From NCBI GenBank assembly GCA_005405945.1, contig BJHW01000001.1, forward strand, positions 6,014,001-6,078,000: a stretch of DNA of 64,000 bases, in the 5' to 3' direction. This document shows positions 35,094 to 44,205 of the stretch, piece by piece. The notes beneath the pieces are model-generated. The model had not been told where the DNA came from. It made no database searches and saw only the letters and a program-made list of their open reading frames with translations. The stretch is from Streptomyces violaceusniger. GTDB lineage: Bacteria; Actinomycetota; Actinomycetes; Streptomycetales; Streptomycetaceae. How positions within the stretch are numbered: position 1 is the stretch's first letter; each line of letters opens with the position of its first letter. The position numbers and the translations under genes are program-made.

Positions 35094-36322
35094 CCCCCTC
35101 CGCCCGTCTCCAGACCGCCGTGGCGCGTGGCTACGCGCGCGTCACCGCGTCCGCGCTCGGCCCCCGGCAGAGCGCCGTCGTGCGCATCGGCTTCTCCTTC
35201 ACCTGGCTGCTCTTCCTGGTGCGCGAATGGCCCCACCGCCGGGAGCTGTACGGGCCCGACGGCCCCTGGAACTGGGACATGGCCGCGCGGCTGATCGACG
35301 GCAACCGCGCCTTCAGCGCGCTCATGTGGTCCGACAGCGCGGTGTGGTTCGAGATCGTCTACGCCCTCGCCATCGTCTCCAGCGCGCTGCTGCTGGTGGG
35401 CTGGCGCACCCGCACCATGTCCGTGCTGTTCATGATCGGGGTGCTGTCGCTGCAGAACCGCAGCATCTTCGTGGGCGACGGCGGCGACAACCTCATCCAC
35501 CTGATGTCGATGTATCTGGTGCTGACCCGGTGCGGGCAGATGTGGTCCCTGGACGCGCGTCGGGCGGCCCGGCGAGCGGACCGCGCGTGGCCGCCGCGTG
35601 ACACCACCGGAATCGTGCTGTGGGCCGTCACCGGGACCGCCCTGCTCTGGGCGCAGCTGTTCACCGAGGCCAGGCTCTCCCTGACCGCGGACGGTCCGCT
35701 GCCCGGGCTGGGTTGGGCCACCGTCCTGTGGGGGCTGTGGCTCGTCCAGGCCGGGTGGTGGTTCGTCAGGCGTTACGCACCGGGGGAGCCGCGCACCGTA
35801 TCGGACGCGCTCGCCAATGTGGCGCACAACGGCGCCCTGCTGGTGATCATGGCCGAGGTGTGTCTGCTGTACGCCTCCGCCGGCTGGTACAAGATCCAGG
35901 GCTCGCGCTGGCAGGACGGCACCGCCCTCTACTACCCGCTGCACCTGGACTACTTCTCGCCCTGGCCGTGGCTGGCCGACATCATGGCGTCCAGCGGCAC
36001 CCTGGTGATGGTGCTGACCTACGGCACGGTCATCGTCCAGGTGGCCTTCCCGTTCACCCTGCTCAACCGGCGGGCCAAGAACGCGATGCTGGTCCTGCTG
36101 ATGATGGAACACCTCGGTATCGCCGTGATGCTGGGGCTGCCCTTCTTCTCGCTCGCCGTGATCGCGGCGGACTCGGTCTTCCTGCCGACGAACGTCCTGC
36201 GCTGGGCCGAGGCACGGCTGGGCCGGGCCCGGGACCGGCTGGCGGCGCGCGAGGTCCGGCTGCCGGGGCAGCGAGCGCGGGAGAGCGACGAGGAAACCCC
36301 GGCCGGCACCCTCGTACGCTGA
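35090..36322 (+). CDS. HTTM domain membrane protein
   Basis: A 410-residue integral membrane protein of the HTTM group (horizontally transferred transmembrane domain), related to vitamin K-dependent gamma-carboxylase. It has about eight helices, with RIGFSFTWLLFLVREWPHR, ASAGWYKIQGSRWQDGTALY and YPLHLDYFSPWPW as family blocks. No soluble carboxylase domain follows. The GTG start overlaps the DUF5819 stop (GTGA). The pair may form a membrane complex that modifies or moves an unknown substrate (inference). Confidence 0.87.
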   Translation: MTPSARLQTAVARGYARVTASALGPRQSAVVRIGFSFTWLLFLVREWPHRRELYGPDGPWNWDMAARLIDGNRAFSALMWSDSAVWFEIVYALAIVSSALLLVGWRTRTMSVLFMIGVLSLQNRSIFVGDGGDNLIHLMSMYLVLTRCGQMWSLDARRAARRADRAWPPRDTTGIVLWAVTGTALLWAQLFTEARLSLTADGPLPGLGWATVLWGLWLVQAGWWFVRRYAPGEPRTVSDALANVAHNGALLVIMAEVCLLYASAGWYKIQGSRWQDGTALYYPLHLDYFSPWPWLADIMASSGTLVMVLTYGTVIVQVAFPFTLLNRRAKNAMLVLLMMEHLGIAVMLGLPFFSLAVIAADSVFLPTNVLRWAEARLGRARDRLAAREVRLPGQRARESDEETPAGTLVR

Positions 36323-36326
36323 GGGG

Positions 36327-37079
36327 ATGATCGATGACGAGTCCGCGCGGGCCGTACGGCACTGGCGCGCGACGGCACCCGACACCGTGCTGCTGGACGG
36401 CTTCCACGCGCTGAAGCACGCGCTGCGGTTCGGCGCGGAGGTGCGGGCCGCGGTCACCAGCGACAAGGCGGCCGCCGTGGAACTCGCCGAGGACCTGGCC
36501 GACGACCTCACCGGGGTGATCGCGGACCTTCTGGTGGAGGTGGATACCGGGACCCTGCGCGATCTGGTGCCCAGGGTGCACCCCACACGGGTCGCCGCCC
36601 TGGCGGTCCGGCGTGGCCGCCGGGCGAACCTGGACGAGCTGTCCCAGCGCCCCCGGCAGGCCCCCGTGGTCGTCCTGGACAACCCCCGCAACCTGGGGAA
36701 CGTCGGGGCCGTGGTCCGACTCGCCGCCGGGTTCGGGGCCACGGGCGTGGTCACCACCGGCGATATCGACCCCTGGCATCCGAACGCCGTGCGCTCGGGC
36801 GCCGGGCTGCACTTCGCCACCGCGGTCGAGCGGCTGCCGGGCGACGCGCTTCCGGAGGGGCCGCTGTACGCCCTGGACCCGGAGGGGGAGGACATCCGGT
36901 CCATGGCCATCCCCGATGACGCGCTGCTCGCCTTCGGCTCCGAGCGGCACGGGATCTCGCCGGAACTGCGGAAGCGGGCCACGAGGCTGGTGGCCCTCCC
37001 CATGCGGCCACAGGTGTCCAGCTACAACCTGGCCACCAGCGTGGCCATGGCCCTCTTCCACTGGGGCGGCCCCGCCTAA
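36327..37079 (+). CDS. TrmH/SpoU family RNA 2'-O-methyltransferase
   Basis: A 250-residue SPOUT methyltransferase for tRNA or rRNA ribose. An N-terminal substrate-binding part precedes the knot domain with motif 1 NPRNLGNVGAVVRLA, motif 2 LLAFGSERHGIS and motif 3 LPMRPQVSSYNLATSVAMAL. It begins 4 bases after the HTTM stop. The target nucleotide cannot be told from sequence. A dispersed repeat begins at its stop codon. Confidence 0.92.
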   Translation: MIDDESARAVRHWRATAPDTVLLDGFHALKHALRFGAEVRAAVTSDKAAAVELAEDLADDLTGVIADLLVEVDTGTLRDLVPRVHPTRVAALAVRRGRRANLDELSQRPRQAPVVVLDNPRNLGNVGAVVRLAAGFGATGVVTTGDIDPWHPNAVRSGAGLHFATAVERLPGDALPEGPLYALDPEGEDIRSMAIPDDALLAFGSERHGISPELRKRATRLVALPMRPQVSSYNLATSVAMALFHWGGPA

Positions 37080-37216
37080 GCGCTCGGCTGGAAGTGCCGC
37101 GATGCGTCGTCGGCCGTCTGCGGCGCCGTCGTGGCCGGTCGCGCCCGCGCGGCGGAGCCGCACATCGACACGGCCCCGCGCCCCTTCGGGGCGCTGCCGA
37201 ACCATAGCGGACTTCC
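37078..37216 (-). repeat. Dispersed intergenic repeat, copy A
   Basis: About 139 bases that match 57603-57740 in inverted orientation, with only a handful of differences over the whole length. It contains GCGCCCC-TTC-GGGGCGC (37178-37194), a stem closed by a C(TTCG)G loop. It abuts the stop codon of the TrmH gene and probably also acts as a terminator. No reading frame is conserved as protein. Confidence 0.85.
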
Positions 37217-37290
37217 TCCGACCTGCTTGGGCCCCGCCTGGACCAGATCCGGGTGGGGCGTGCGCGAACACGCCCCACCCACTGGACCCG

Positions 37291-39015
37291 TCACTCCGCC
37301 GGGCGGCGGACCTCGACCATCCGGAAGCGGCCGGCCACGAACGCCCCGTCGCACAGCGCGGCGTTGGCCGACGGGTTGCCGCCCGTGCCGTGGAAGTCCG
37401 AGAAGGCCGCGGTCTGGTTCACATACACCCCGCCGGTCAGATTGAGCGACAGCTGGGCGCACTCCTCCAGACACGCCTCCTCGATCAGCCGCTCCGCCTC
37501 CGGCGAGGTGGTGTACGCCCCGACCGTCATCGCGCCCTTGTCCCGGGTGGTCCGGCGCAGCAGCGCGACCGCGTCCTCCGTGGAGTCGACGGCGACGGCG
37601 AAGGAGACCGGGCCGAAGCACTCGGCCAGATAGGGCGCGTCCGCGTCCGCCCCCTCCCAGAACTTCCGCGCGCCGTCCGCCTTGACCATCAGCGGCGTGC
37701 GGACCGTGGCGCCGGGGAAGTCGGGGTGGGTCACCGTGCGGGAGGCGAGGGCGACCGCGCCAAGGCCGGGGGCGGCCTCCAGCCGCTCCTGGACCCGCGG
37801 GCCCACGATCGCGCCGAGCAGCGCGCTCGCCCGTGCGTCGTCGCCCAGCAGCCCGTCCACCGCCGCCGCCAGGTCGGCCACGACCTCGTCATAGGTCTTG
37901 GGACCGGCGTCGGTGGTGATGCCGTCGCGGGGGATCAGCAGATTCTGCGGGGTGGTGCACATCTGGCCGCTGTAGAGGGACAGGGAGAACGCCAGGTTGG
38001 CGAGCATGCCCTGGTAGTCGTCGGTGGAGTCGATCACCACCGTGTTGACCCCCGCCTTCTCGGTGAAGACCTGTGCCTGGCGGGCGTGGGTCTCCAGCCA
38101 GTCGCCGAAGGCGGTGGATCCCGTGTAGTCGATGACGCGGATCTCGGGGCGGACGGCGAGGACCTTGGCGATCCCCTCGTCCGGCCGCTCGGCGGCCAGC
38201 GCCACCAGATCGGGGCTGAACCCCGCCTCCTTCAGCACCTCGCGCGCCACCTGGACGGTCAGCGCCAGCGGCAGCACGGCCTGGGGGTGCGGCTTGACCA
38301 GCACCGGATTGCCGGTGGCGAGCGAGGCGAAGAGCCCCGGATAGCCGTTCCACGTCGGGAAGGTGTTGCAGCCGATCAGCAGGGCGATACCGCGCGGGAC
38401 GGCAGTGAACGTCTTGCGCAGGCGCAGCGGGTCGCGCTTGCCCTGCGGCTTGGACCAGTCCGCGGTGCCCGGAGTGCGGGTCTGCTCGGCGAACGCGTAC
38501 GCCACCGCCTCCAGGCCGCGGTCCTGGGCGTGGGGGCCGCCGGCCTGGAACGCCATCATGTACGCCTGTCCGCTGGTGTGCATGACGGCCTGGGCGAACT
38601 CATGCGACCGGGCGCCGATCCGGGCCAGGATCTCCAGGCACACCATGGCCCGCGTCTCGGGACCGGCGTCCCGCCAGGCGGCCATCCCCGCCCGCATGGC
38701 CGGGAGGAGTACCTCGATGTCCGGATGCGGATACTCCATGCCCATCTCCGCTCCGAACGGAGAGACCTCGGAGCCCGTCCAGCCGTCGGTGCCCGGCTGG
38801 TCCAGCTCGAAGCGCTTGCCGCGCAGCGCCTCGAACGCCGCCTGGCCCTCGGCGACGCTCAGGCTCGGGCGCCCGCCCTGGCCCTCGCCGCCGTAGGCCT
38901 TGGGGTGCTCGGGGTGCGGGGACCAATAGGCGCGGGTACGGATCGCCTCCAGGGCCTGGTCGAGGGTGGGGCGGTGCTCTTGCGTCAACTGCGCGGTGGT
39001 GAGTGCGGCGGTCAC
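37291..39015 (-). CDS. paaN: Phenylacetic acid degradation protein PaaN (aldehyde dehydrogenase family)
   Basis: A 574-residue aldehyde-dehydrogenase-fold protein of the actinobacterial PaaN type, acting on the ring-opened phenylacetate intermediate. It has the coenzyme-binding region GCNTFPTWNGYPGLFASLAT and GNPVLVKPHPQAV, and the catalytic-Cys region SGQMCTTPQNLL. Unlike proteobacterial PaaZ it has no C-terminal MaoC hydratase, so a separate hydratase would be needed. The GTG start has GAGGAG 10 bases upstream. It is divergent from paaH, with a TetR operator between them. Confidence 0.92.
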   Translation of the reverse strand: MTAALTTAQLTQEHRPTLDQALEAIRTRAYWSPHPEHPKAYGGEGQGGRPSLSVAEGQAAFEALRGKRFELDQPGTDGWTGSEVSPFGAEMGMEYPHPDIEVLLPAMRAGMAAWRDAGPETRAMVCLEILARIGARSHEFAQAVMHTSGQAYMMAFQAGGPHAQDRGLEAVAYAFAEQTRTPGTADWSKPQGKRDPLRLRKTFTAVPRGIALLIGCNTFPTWNGYPGLFASLATGNPVLVKPHPQAVLPLALTVQVAREVLKEAGFSPDLVALAAERPDEGIAKVLAVRPEIRVIDYTGSTAFGDWLETHARQAQVFTEKAGVNTVVIDSTDDYQGMLANLAFSLSLYSGQMCTTPQNLLIPRDGITTDAGPKTYDEVVADLAAAVDGLLGDDARASALLGAIVGPRVQERLEAAPGLGAVALASRTVTHPDFPGATVRTPLMVKADGARKFWEGADADAPYLAECFGPVSFAVAVDSTEDAVALLRRTTRDKGAMTVGAYTTSPEAERLIEEACLEECAQLSLNLTGGVYVNQTAAFSDFHGTGGNPSANAALCDGAFVAGRFRMVEVRRPAE

Positions 39016-39074
39016 GACTGACCAACTCCTCGTCGAGCTGGGGCTGGGCTGGAATGGGCGACAGGGTTAGAGTA

Positions 39075-39088
39075 ACCGAACGATCGGT
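39075..39088. promoter_or_regulatory. TetR-type palindromic operator between paaN and paaH
   Basis: ACCGAACGATCGGT, identical (reverse complement) to the paaA operator, is centred between the divergent starts. A DnaA box lies 24 bases away. Confidence 0.72.
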
Positions 39089-39112
39089 CGGGACAAGAGG
39101 GCCTGACGAACC

Positions 39113-39121
39113 TGTGGATAA
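39113..39121 (-). promoter_or_regulatory. Isolated DnaA box upstream of paaH
   Basis: TGTGGATAA (TTATCCACA on the minus strand), 24 bases before the paaH start. Confidence 0.5.
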
Positions 39122-39144
39122 CTTCGTCGAAAAGGATCTGCGGC

Positions 39145-40673
39145 ATGACTGCGATCGACCGTGGGACCGGCCGTGGGATCGACCGCGCCGACCTCGTCGC
39201 CGTCGTCGGCACCGGCACGATGGGCCAGGGAATCGCCCAGGTGGCGCTGGCCGCGGGCCATCCGGTGCGGCTCTACGACGCCGCGCCCGGCCGGGCCTCC
39301 CGGGCCGCCGACGCCATCGCGGACCGGCTCGGCCGGCTGGTCGCCAAGGAGCACCTCACCGCCGCCGACCGCGACGCCGCCCTCGGCCGGCTCACCCCCG
39401 TCGCCGACCTCGCGGACCTGGCCGAGTCGGAGCTGGTGGTCGAGGCGATCCTCGAGGAACTCGACGCCAAGCGGGAACTGTTCACCGCGCTGGAGTCGGT
39501 GGTCTCCGGCGGCTGTCTGCTCGCCACCAACACCTCCTCCCTCTCCGTCACCGCCGTCGCGGGCGTCCTGCGCCACCCCGGCCGCCTCCTCGGTCTGCAC
39601 TTCTTCAATCCGGCCCCGCTGATGCCGCTGGTGGAGGTGGTGCGCGGCGCCGCCACGGACGAGACCGCCGTCGACCGTGCCCACGCCACCGTCGCGGCTT
39701 GGGGGAAGACCCCGGTGCGCTGTGCCGACACCCCCGGGTTCATCGTCAACCGGATCGCCCGCCCCTTCTACGCCGAGGCGTTCCGGGCGTACGAGGAGCG
39801 CGCCGCCGACCCCGCCACCCTGGACGCCGTGCTGCGCGGGTCCGGCGGCTTCAGGATGGGCCCCTTCGAGCTCACCGATCTGATCGGCCAGGACGTGAAC
39901 GAGGCCGTCACCCGATCTGTCTGGGAAGCGCTGTCCCACGATCCGAAATTCACCCCGTCCCTCGCCCAGCGGCAGCTCGTCGCCTCCGGGCGGCACGGAC
40001 GCAAGACGGGCCACGGCTGGTACGACCACTCCGAGGGCGCCGGGCGGACCGCCCCGCACACCGCGGAGCCGTGCGAGCCGCCCGGCAAGGTCGCCCTCCA
40101 TGGCGACCTGGGGCCCGCACAAGGGCTGGTCGGTCTCATCGAGGAGGCGGGCATCCCGGTGACCCGCGAGCCGGTCGGGTCCCATCTCGCCCTGCCGGAC
40201 GGCACCCGGCTGTCCCTGGCCGACGGCACGACCGCCACCGGCGACCCCTTCGCCGCGTCGGTCCGCTTCGACCTGGCGCTGGACTACCGCACCGCCACCC
40301 GCGTCGCCCTGGCGGCGTCCATGGCCGCCCCGAGGAGTCCCTGCGGTCCGCGATCGGCCTGTTCCAGGCGCTCGGTAAGGAGGTCAGTGTGGTCCAGGAC
40401 GTCCCCGGCATGGTCGTGGCCCGCACGGTCGCGATGCTCGTGGACTTCGCCGAGGACGCCGCCGCCCGCGAGGTGGCGAGCCCCGAGGACATCGACACCG
40501 CCATGCTGACCGGCGTCAACTACCCGCGCGGACCGCTGGCCTGGGGGCGCGCGCTCGGCGCCCGCTGGGTGCGCGACACCCTGCGCAACCTCCACCAGAC
40601 CTGTCCGACCGGCCGCTACGCCCCTTCGCAGGCGCTGATCCGGCGTGCGGCCGCCGATGAGAGACTGCTCTAA
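39145..40673 (+). CDS. paaH: 3-hydroxyacyl-CoA dehydrogenase PaaH (one frame break)
   Basis: NAD-dependent enzyme oxidising 3-hydroxyadipyl-CoA late in phenylacetate breakdown. Repaired length is 509 residues. The first 290 hold the Rossmann motif GTGTMGQG and the HAD domain (NTSSLSVTAVA, LHFFNPAPLMPLVEVV), and a second C-terminal HAD-like helical domain contains VQDVPGMVVAR and GVNYPRGPLAWG. The frame breaks near 40332, where CCCCGAGGAG should read CCCCGGAGGAG (APEESLRSAIGLF). ATG start with GGATCTG upstream. The TetR gene begins 2 bases after its stop. Confidence 0.92.
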
Positions 40674-40675
40674 TC

Positions 40676-41269
40676 ATGACCATGGCCAAGCGCGACACCT
40701 ACACGCCCGAATCGCTGCTCGCGGTCGCCGTGGAGGTGTTCAACGAGCGCGGCTACGACGGCACCTCCATGGAGCACCTGTCCCGGGCCGCCGGGATCTC
40801 CAAGTCCTCCATCTACCACCATGTGAAGGGCAAGGAGGAACTGCTCCGGCTGGCCATAAGCCGTGCCCTGGACGGGCTGTTCGGCATCCTCCAGGAGCCC
40901 GCCGCGCGCGAGGGACGGGCGATCGGGCGGCTGGAACACGTGGCCCGGCGCACCGCCGAGGTGCTGATGGAGGAGCTGCCCTACGTCACGCTGCTGCTGC
41001 GCGTCCGGGGCAACACGGACACCGAGCGCTGGGCCATGGAGCGGCGCCGGGAGTTCGACCACCAGGTGGCCGAGCTGCTCAAGCAGGCGGCTGCCGACGG
41101 CGACCTGCGGTCCGACGTGGACGCCCGGCTGGCGACCCGGCTGCTCTTCGGCATGATCAATTCCATTGTGGAGTGGTACCGGCCGGGCCGCGGCGGGGCC
41201 GCGACCTCCCATGAGGTGGCCGAGGCCGTGGTCCGTACGGCCTTCGCGGGCCTGCGCACCCAGGCCTGA
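40676..41269 (+). CDS. TetR family regulator, probable PaaR
   Basis: A 197-residue repressor. The N-terminal HTH (LLAVAVEVFNERGYDGTSME, then LSRAAGISKSSIYHHVKGKEE) and a C-terminal ligand domain are complete. It starts 2 bases after paaH and is therefore co-transcribed with it; ATG 40682 is an alternative start. Position and the palindromes at 34118, 39075 and 41933 make it the likely phenylacetyl-CoA-responsive regulator of the paa genes, and perhaps of the neighbouring bkd operon (inference). Confidence 0.9.
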   Translation: MTMAKRDTYTPESLLAVAVEVFNERGYDGTSMEHLSRAAGISKSSIYHHVKGKEELLRLAISRALDGLFGILQEPAAREGRAIGRLEHVARRTAEVLMEELPYVTLLLRVRGNTDTERWAMERRREFDHQVAELLKQAAADGDLRSDVDARLATRLLFGMINSIVEWYRPGRGGAATSHEVAEAVVRTAFAGLRTQA

Positions 41270-41342
41270 CGCGCGACGGCGGCACCGAGCCCTGACACGC
41301 GACGCCTGAGGGGCGGTACGCCCGCACCCGGCCCCGGCCCCG

Positions 41343-41831
41343 CTACGGCTCCGAGTCCAGGTCCGTCTCCTCGAAGACCAGCAGCGTCCGGGTGCTCAGC
41401 ACCTCCGGTATGGCCTGGATCCGGGTGAGGACCAGCTCGCGCAGCGAGCGATTGTCCTCGGTGTGCACCAGCAGCAGCACATCGAAGTCCCCGCTGACCA
41501 GGGCGATGTGGGTGGCTCCGGGGAGCTGCCTGAGCTGTTCGCGCACGGTGCGCCAGGAGTTCTGGACGATCTTCAGCGTGATGTACGCGGACGCGCCCTG
41601 CCCGGCCCGCTCCTGGTCCACCCGGGCGCTGAAGCCGCGAATCACTCCGTCGTCGATCAGGCGGTTGATCCGGGCGTAGGCGTTGGCGCGCGAGACGTGC
41701 ACCTGCTCGGCCACGGAGCGTATGGAGGCGCGGCCGTCCATTTGGAGCAGACGCAGGATGTCGCGGTCGATGGCGTCCAGTGGGCGTGCCGGGGGTTTGC
41801 CGTCCGGATTGGCCATCTGTTCGCCCGGCAT
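41343..41831 (-). CDS. bkdR: Lrp/AsnC family regulator, probable BkdR
   Basis: A 162-residue Lrp-type protein. The N-terminal winged HTH (IDRDILRLLQMDGRASIRSV, then VSRANAYARINRLIDDGVIRG) is followed by a RAM ligand-binding domain (SGDFDVLLLVHTEDNRSLREL). It is divergent from the bkd operon, as BkdR is in Streptomyces, and probably responds to branched-chain amino or keto acids. ATG at 41831 is chosen because GGGGAGG lies 9 bases upstream; starts at 41852 and about 41795 are possible. Confidence 0.88.
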   Translation of the reverse strand: MPGEQMANPDGKPPARPLDAIDRDILRLLQMDGRASIRSVAEQVHVSRANAYARINRLIDDGVIRGFSARVDQERAGQGASAYITLKIVQNSWRTVREQLRQLPGATHIALVSGDFDVLLLVHTEDNRSLRELVLTRIQAIPEVLSTRTLLVFEETDLDSEP

Positions 41832-41889
41832 ATCGTCCCGCCTCCCCTTCATGGACGTCCTGTCTTCATCTCAGGGGCCGCAGAACCGT

Positions 41890-41898
41890 TTGTCCACA
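41890..41898 (+). promoter_or_regulatory. Isolated DnaA box in the bkdR-bkdA intergenic region
   Basis: TTGTCCACA, an exact match to the preferred Streptomyces DnaA box, 35 bases before the TetR-like palindrome. Confidence 0.5.
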
Positions 41899-41932
41899 GG
41901 CTTGGGTCGCCTGTAGCCAAAATGCGTCAACG

Positions 41933-41946
41933 ACCGAACAATCGGT
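41933..41946. promoter_or_regulatory. TetR-type operator-like palindrome before the first bkd operon
   Basis: ACCGAACAATCGGT differs at one position from the paaA and paaN/paaH operators. It lies 67 bases before bkdA and near the bkdR start. Confidence 0.6.
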
Positions 41947-42013
41947 AGGGGAGGGCGATGCCGCCCGGCACGCCCCGCCCTCCCGCCGTACGCCACGCCC
42001 AGGAGGTCGCGCC

Positions 42014-43156
42014 ATGACGGTCCTTGAGCAGCCCGGTGCCTACCGGCCCACTCCCCCGCCCGGCTGGCAGCCCCGCGCCGACGCCGCGCCGCTGCTGCCC
42101 GACCCGGAGCCGTACCGCCTGCTGGGCACCGCCGCTGCCGCCGACATCTCCCCCGATCTGCTGACCCGGCTCCACCGCGAGCTGGTGCGCGGCCGCCGCT
42201 ACAACACGCAGGCCACCGCCCTCACCCGGCAGGGCCGGCTGGCCGTCTATCCCTCCTCCACCGGTCAGGAAGCCTGCCAGGTCGCGGCCGGTCTTGTGCT
42301 GGAGGACCGCGACTGGCTCTTCCCCAGCTACCGCGACACTCTGGCCGCCGTCGTCCGCGGGCTCGACCCCGTCGACGCCCTGACCCTGCTGCGCGGCGAC
42401 TGGCACTCCGGCTACGACCCCCACGCCCACCGCGTCGCCCCGCTGTGCACCCCGCTGGCCACCCAGCTGCCGCACGCCGTCGGCCTCGCCCACGCCGCCC
42501 GCCTCAAGGGCGACGATGTGGTGGCCCTCGCCCTGGTCGGCGACGGCGGCACCAGCGAGGGCGACTTCCACGAGGCCCTCAACTTCGCGGCCGTCTGGCA
42601 CGCCCCGGTCGTCTTCCTCGTCCAGAACAACGGCTTCGCGATCTCCGTCCCGCTCGCCAAACAGACGGCCGCGCCCTCCCTCGCCCATAAGGCGGTGGGA
42701 TACGGGATGCCCGGCCGTCTCGTCGACGGCAATGACGCGGCCGCCGTCCACGAGGTCCTGGCGGAGGCGGTGCGCCGGGCCCGCGGCGGAGGCGGCCCCA
42801 CCCTGGTGGAGGCGGTCACCTACCGCATCGAGGCGCACACCAACGCCGACGACGCCACCCGCTACCGCCCCGACTCCGAGGTGGAGGCATGGCGCGCCCA
42901 CGACCCGATAGCGCTCCTGGAGGAGGCCATGCGGGACCGCCATCTGCTGGACGACGAGGGGGTGCGGGCCGCGCGGGAGTCCGCGGAGCGGTTCGCCGCC
43001 GATCTGCGGACGCGGATGCACCAGGACCCGGCCCTCGACCCCATGGCGCTCTTCGAGCACGTCTACGCCGACCGGACCAGCCAACTGCGCGAGCAGGCGG
43101 CGCAGCTGCGCGCCGAGCTCGACGCCGAGGCCGCGGACGCCGGGAAGGGGGAGTGA
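42014..43156 (+). CDS. bkdA: Branched-chain 2-oxoacid dehydrogenase E1 alpha subunit
   Basis: A 380-residue thiamine-diphosphate subunit of the branched-chain keto acid dehydrogenase complex, which supplies isobutyryl-, isovaleryl- and 2-methylbutyryl-CoA for catabolism and branched fatty acid starters. Visible are YPSSTGQEACQVAAGLVLED, the ThDP/Mg motif GDGGTSEGDFHEALNFAAVW...NN and the phosphorylation-loop-like RIEAHTNADDATRYR. ATG start with AGGAGG 7 bases upstream. It is followed by bkdB in a 1-base overlap. Confidence 0.93.
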   Translation: MTVLEQPGAYRPTPPPGWQPRADAAPLLPDPEPYRLLGTAAAADISPDLLTRLHRELVRGRRYNTQATALTRQGRLAVYPSSTGQEACQVAAGLVLEDRDWLFPSYRDTLAAVVRGLDPVDALTLLRGDWHSGYDPHAHRVAPLCTPLATQLPHAVGLAHAARLKGDDVVALALVGDGGTSEGDFHEALNFAAVWHAPVVFLVQNNGFAISVPLAKQTAAPSLAHKAVGYGMPGRLVDGNDAAAVHEVLAEAVRRARGGGGPTLVEAVTYRIEAHTNADDATRYRPDSEVEAWRAHDPIALLEEAMRDRHLLDDEGVRAARESAERFAADLRTRMHQDPALDPMALFEHVYADRTSQLREQAAQLRAELDAEAADAGKGE

Positions 43157-44205
43157 TGACCACCGCCGTCGGGGCCGACACCGCCCGTAAGCCCGTCACC
43201 ATGGCCCAGGCCCTCGGCCGCGCGCTGCGCGACGCCATGGCCGCCGATCCGTCCGTCCATGTCCTCGGCGAGGACGTCGGCACCCTGGGCGGCGTCTTCC
43301 GGATCACCGACGGGCTCGCCGAGGAGTTCGGCGAGGACCGCTGCACGGACACGCCGCTGGCCGAGGCGGGGATCCTCGGCACCGCGGTGGGCATGGCGAT
43401 GTACGGGCTGCGGCCGGTGGTCGAGATGCAGTTCGACGCCTTCGCCTACCCGTCCTTCGAGCAGCTCATCAGCCATGTCTCGCGGATGCGCAACCGCACC
43501 CGGGGCGCGATGCCGATGCCGATCACCGTGCGGGTGCCCTACGGGGGCGGCATTGGCGGCGTCGAGCACCACAGCGACTCCTCCGAGATCTACTACATGG
43601 CCACCCCGGGCCTCCAAGTCGTCGCCCCGGCGACCGTCGCGGACGCCTACGGGCTGCTGCGCGCCGCCATCGCCTCCGACGACCCCGTGATCTTCCTGGA
43701 GCCCAAGCGGCTGTACTGGTCCAAGGCCGACTGGTCGGCCGACGCCCCCGAGCAGGTGCCGCCCATCGGGCGCGCGGTGGTGCGCAGGCCCGGCAGCGGC
43801 GGTCGGCGCGGCGCCACCTTGATCTCCTACGGCCCCTCCGTGCCGGTGTGTCTCGAAGCCGCCGAGGCGGCCCGTGCCGAGGGCTGGGATCTGGAGGTCG
43901 TCGATCTGCGCTCGCTCGTCCCCTTCGACGACGAGACGGTGTGCGCCTCCGTGCGCCGCACCGGCCGCGCGGTCGTCGTCCACGAGTCCACGGGCTTCGG
44001 CGGGCCCGGCGGGGAGATCGCCGCCCGGGTCACCGAGCGCTGCTTCCACCATCTGGAGGCGCCCGTGCTGCGGGTCGCCGGGTTCGACATCCCCTACCCG
44101 CCGCCCATGCTGGAGCGGCACCATCTACCCGGAGTGGACCGGGTGCTGGACGCCGTCGCCCGGCTCCAGTGGGAGTCGGAGTGGACCGAGGGGAGTGCGG
44201 TCTGA
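43156..44205 (+). CDS. bkdB: Branched-chain 2-oxoacid dehydrogenase E1 beta subunit
   Basis: A 349-residue partner of E1 alpha, forming the alpha2beta2 decarboxylase. Beta-subunit blocks seen are VLGEDVGTLGGVFRITDGL, DTPLAEAGILGTAVGMAMYG, PYGGGIGGVEHHSDSSE and VHESTGFGGPGGEIAARV. The ATG overlaps the bkdA stop (TGATG), and its stop overlaps the bkdC start the same way, so the three are translationally coupled. Confidence 0.95.
   Translation: MTTAVGADTARKPVTMAQALGRALRDAMAADPSVHVLGEDVGTLGGVFRITDGLAEEFGEDRCTDTPLAEAGILGTAVGMAMYGLRPVVEMQFDAFAYPSFEQLISHVSRMRNRTRGAMPMPITVRVPYGGGIGGVEHHSDSSEIYYMATPGLQVVAPATVADAYGLLRAAIASDDPVIFLEPKRLYWSKADWSADAPEQVPPIGRAVVRRPGSGGRRGATLISYGPSVPVCLEAAEAARAEGWDLEVVDLRSLVPFDDETVCASVRRTGRAVVVHESTGFGGPGGEIAARVTERCFHHLEAPVLRVAGFDIPYPPPMLERHHLPGVDRVLDAVARLQWESEWTEGSAV

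Noticed and set aside
37131..37445. Peptide frames shared by the two dispersed repeat copies
   Set aside because: Similar translations arise from DNA identity; the frames lack initiation signals and end at random in flanking sequence.
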